A stretch of DNA of 64,000 nt from LMUY01 sp965199095 (lineage in GTDB: Bacteria > Pseudomonadota > Alphaproteobacteria > Acetobacterales > Acetobacteraceae), in contig CBDAQM010000006.1 of NCBI GenBank assembly GCA_965199095.1, positions 992,001 to 1,056,000 on the forward strand. The letters are read 5' to 3'. The notes under the pieces were generated by a model. That model did not search any database, was not told the origin of the DNA, and worked only from the letters and a program-made list of their open reading frames with translations. A program made the position numbers and the translations under genes. Numbering within the stretch: the first letter of the stretch is position 1; each line of letters opens with the position of its first letter. This document shows, piece by piece, positions 62,317-64,000 of this stretch.

Positions 62317-62472
62317 ACTAAATAGATCGATTCCACGAAACCGACCCTATCGAGAGGAAGCCGTAGGGTGGGCGTTAGCCCCCCCCTCGGAGCGGTGGGC
62401 TGAAGCCCACCCTACGAAGGGCCTGCGTCAGGCGGCGGGATAGGAGTCGTTTCATGAAAACGCTGTACTAGT
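62317..62472. repeat. MITE-like element (family 2), full copy
   Basis: About 156 bp with imperfect terminal inverted repeats of about 35 bp: left end ACTAAATAGATCGATTCCAC..., right end (reverse) ACTAGTACAGCGTTTTCATG..., both leading to GAAAC-GAC-CTATC. The centre holds GTAGGGTGGGC and GGTGGGCTGAAGCCCACCCT. No coding capacity. The right terminus contains the TAG stop of the PBP gene (62468-62470). Confidence 0.75.
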
Positions 62473-64000
62473 AAAGTCCGCCGACCCCGCTGTCCACACC
62501 GGTGCCGGTGCCGCCGCTGCTGGCGGTCACCCCGCCATCGCCGGTGGCATCGCCGCCACCGCCGCCGCCGCCGCCACCGATGGTAGGCCCGCTCTGCCCG
62601 GGCACCTGCCCCACCTTGAAGGCGTCCGTCACGTTGGAGGTCCAGGTGCTGAGGGTGAGCCCGTCCGGCATGGTGAAGGGCAGGTTGGGGCGGTTCTGCA
62701 ATGCGACGGCCATGAAGTCGTGCCAGATCGGCGCGGCGATCGCACCGCCCGTCTCGTTCTCGCCAAGGCTGCTGGGATTGTCGAAGCCGATCCAGACGGC
62801 GGTGACCAAATCAGGCGTGAAGCCGACGAACCAGGCGTCGTTGAAATCTTGGGTGGTGCCGGTCTTGCCGGCGATGGCGAGCCGGTTGAGCCCCTTGCCC
62901 GCCTCGTAGCCCGTGCCGTGCGCGACCACGCCCTGCATCATGGTCACGGTCTGGAACACGCTTTGCGGGTCCGCCAATTGCTGCCTGGTGTCGTTGAGCA
63001 AGGGTGGGCGGTAGGCATCGCCGCAGCCGGTGCAGGCGATGCCGGGCGCGCGCCAGACGACATGACCGTCGCGGTCCTGCACGGAGTCGATCAGCGTGGG
63101 CACGACCTCGCGCCCGTTCTCGTCCAGCGAGGCATAGGCGCCGGCCTGGCGCAACACCGTGGTATCGACGGCGCCGAGCGCGTTCGGCAGGTAGTGGCTC
63201 ATTTGATCGACGACGTGGAAGGCGATCGCGTTGGCCGCCACGGCGTCCATGCCGACCTTCTGGGCGATGCGGACGGTGGCCAGGTTCAACGATTTCTCCA
63301 GCGCCTGGTGGATCGAGATCGGCCCGGCGAAACCCTTCTCATAGTTGCCCGGCCGCCAGACGCCGGCGGCGCCCTGATCCAGCACGAAGGGGGCGTCCAG
63401 CACTCGCTGGCTCGGCGACAGGTTCTGCTGCATGGCGGCCAGGTAGACCATCGGCTTGAATGAGCTGCCGGGCTGGCGCTGCGCCTGGGTGGCGCGGTTG
63501 AACTGGCTGCTTTCGTAGTTCCAGCCGCCGGACATCGCGAGCACCCGGCCGGTCGCCGGGTCCAGCGAGACGAGTGCGCCCTGGACCTGCGGCACCTGGC
63601 GCAGCAACAGCCGGTCCGTCGTGGGAGCGCCCTTGGCAACCGTGGCCGCCGCCTGTTCCGTCATCACCACGTCGCCGACCTGGATCACGTCGGCCATGCG
63701 TCGCGGGGCGCCGCCGAGGGAACCGTTGTGGTTCGGCCGCGCCCAGCCCGTGTCACCCAGCAGCATCGGGGAGACGTGCTGCGCCCCCGCGGCGTCGACC
63801 CAGCCAAGCCGTGCCTCCGTCCCGTTGACCTCCAGCGCCACTGCCAATTGCCAGTCGGGAAGCATGCCGGGCGGGCGGGGCAACGCGGCGAGCGAGCGCG
63901 GCCAGCCGGTGCGCAACACGGACGGGGACGGGTCGAGCCGGGCAACGGGACCGCGCCAGCCGCCATGGACCTTGTCGTAGTTGATCAGCCCGCGCCGCAG
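62468..64000 (-). CDS. mrcA: Class A penicillin-binding protein (PBP1a type), 5' truncated
   Basis: The frame is open to the right edge, so about 511 C-terminal codons are visible and the glycosyltransferase domain lies outside. The transpeptidase domain has the SxxK nucleophile in QPGSSFKPM, the SLN motif in EKSLNLATVRIAQ and the KTGTT motif in AIAGKTGTTQDF. It cross-links peptidoglycan in the periplasm. The C-terminus is a Gly/Ser/Thr-rich tail including nine consecutive glycines. Its stop codon lies within the MITE-like element. prfB follows downstream. Confidence 0.93.
   Translation of the reverse strand: MRRGLINYDKVHGGWRGPVARLDPSPSVLRTGWPRSLAALPRPPGMLPDWQLAVALEVNGTEARLGWVDAAGAQHVSPMLLGDTGWARPNHNGSLGGAPRRMADVIQVGDVVMTEQAAATVAKGAPTTDRLLLRQVPQVQGALVSLDPATGRVLAMSGGWNYESSQFNRATQAQRQPGSSFKPMVYLAAMQQNLSPSQRVLDAPFVLDQGAAGVWRPGNYEKGFAGPISIHQALEKSLNLATVRIAQKVGMDAVAANAIAFHVVDQMSHYLPNALGAVDTTVLRQAGAYASLDENGREVVPTLIDSVQDRDGHVVWRAPGIACTGCGDAYRPPLLNDTRQQLADPQSVFQTVTMMQGVVAHGTGYEAGKGLNRLAIAGKTGTTQDFNDAWFVGFTPDLVTAVWIGFDNPSSLGENETGGAIAAPIWHDFMAVALQNRPNLPFTMPDGLTLSTWTSNVTDAFKVGQVPGQSGPTIGGGGGGGGGDATGDGGVTASSGGTGTGVDSGVGGLY

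Overview
The window is 64 kb of high-GC chromosomal DNA from an alphaproteobacterium, most likely Rhodospirillales/Acetobacteraceae. This is inferred from the gene set: a fused AroK-AroB, an HprK/RapZ/EIIA(Man)/HPr/EI phosphotransfer cluster, an alr-mlaE-mlaF-radA-cvpA-purF neighbourhood, a cyanide-insensitive-type bd oxidase with its small DUF2474 subunit, osmoregulated glucan genes, and a prfB that keeps its programmed frameshift. No rRNA or intact tRNA gene and no CRISPR array was seen. Most genes are tightly packed, often with ATGA stop/start overlaps.

Layout. 1-5.6 kb: edge-truncated LivK-type binding protein, small membrane protein of unknown function, twin cold-shock-domain protein, and a coupled SDR/PLP-decarboxylase pair. 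5.8-14.1 kb: M20 amidohydrolase, glycine-zipper protein, tadA, class-I amidotransferase, rluB, rsmD (apparent CTG start), TPR/GT9-like protein, fabG, Rieske-FAD reductase. 14.1-17.6 kb: Gly/Tyr-rich secreted protein and a CUT2-type sugar ABC importer. 17.7-20.9 kb: GbsR-type regulator with a palindromic operator candidate, cydA, cydB and a 41-residue subunit. 21-29.8 kb: M28 peptidase, MaoC hydratase, xerD with a coupled 47-residue membrane protein, aroKB fusion, mscL, ABC exporter, GT4 glycosyltransferase. 30-38 kb: small secreted protein, dnaB, MDR oxidoreductase, alr, mlaE, mlaF, DUF1275 protein, radA. 38-43.7 kb: an IS4-type insertion sequence, opgH, opgG, DUF3830 protein. 43.8-48.7 kb: cvpA, purF, an SDR, a lipoprotein, yajC and a DUF815 ATPase. 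48.8-52.7 kb: EI, HPr, EIIA, rapZ, hprK. 53-58.4 kb: SGNH protein, MBOAT O-acyltransferase, AlgJ/AlgX-like protein, ligA. 58.5-64 kb: lower-GC tandem-repeat protein, DUF72 protein, prfB, and the C-terminal part of a class A penicillin-binding protein.

Genes working together: the phosphotransfer cluster is a regulatory (not sugar-transporting) relay. The SGNH/MBOAT/AlgJ set looks like a polysaccharide or envelope O-acetylation module. opgG/opgH make periplasmic glucans. mlaE/mlaF are two parts of a lipid-transport ABC complex. rluB, rsmD, tadA, prfB and ligA are housekeeping genes.

The least ordinary material is intergenic. There are two dispersed palindromic repeat families. One includes a MITE-like element with imperfect terminal inverted repeats (one full and one truncated copy). 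An IS4-type element has inserted into one arm of a related palindrome, leaving a clear 12-bp target duplication. Two genes (opgH and the PBP gene) end inside repeat sequence. I did not find a gene cluster that I can defend as a wholly new system. The best candidates for unknown biology are the membrane protein at 973-1524, the small proteins at 20749-20874 and 24196-24339, the SDR/decarboxylase pair, and the 40-residue tandem-repeat protein.
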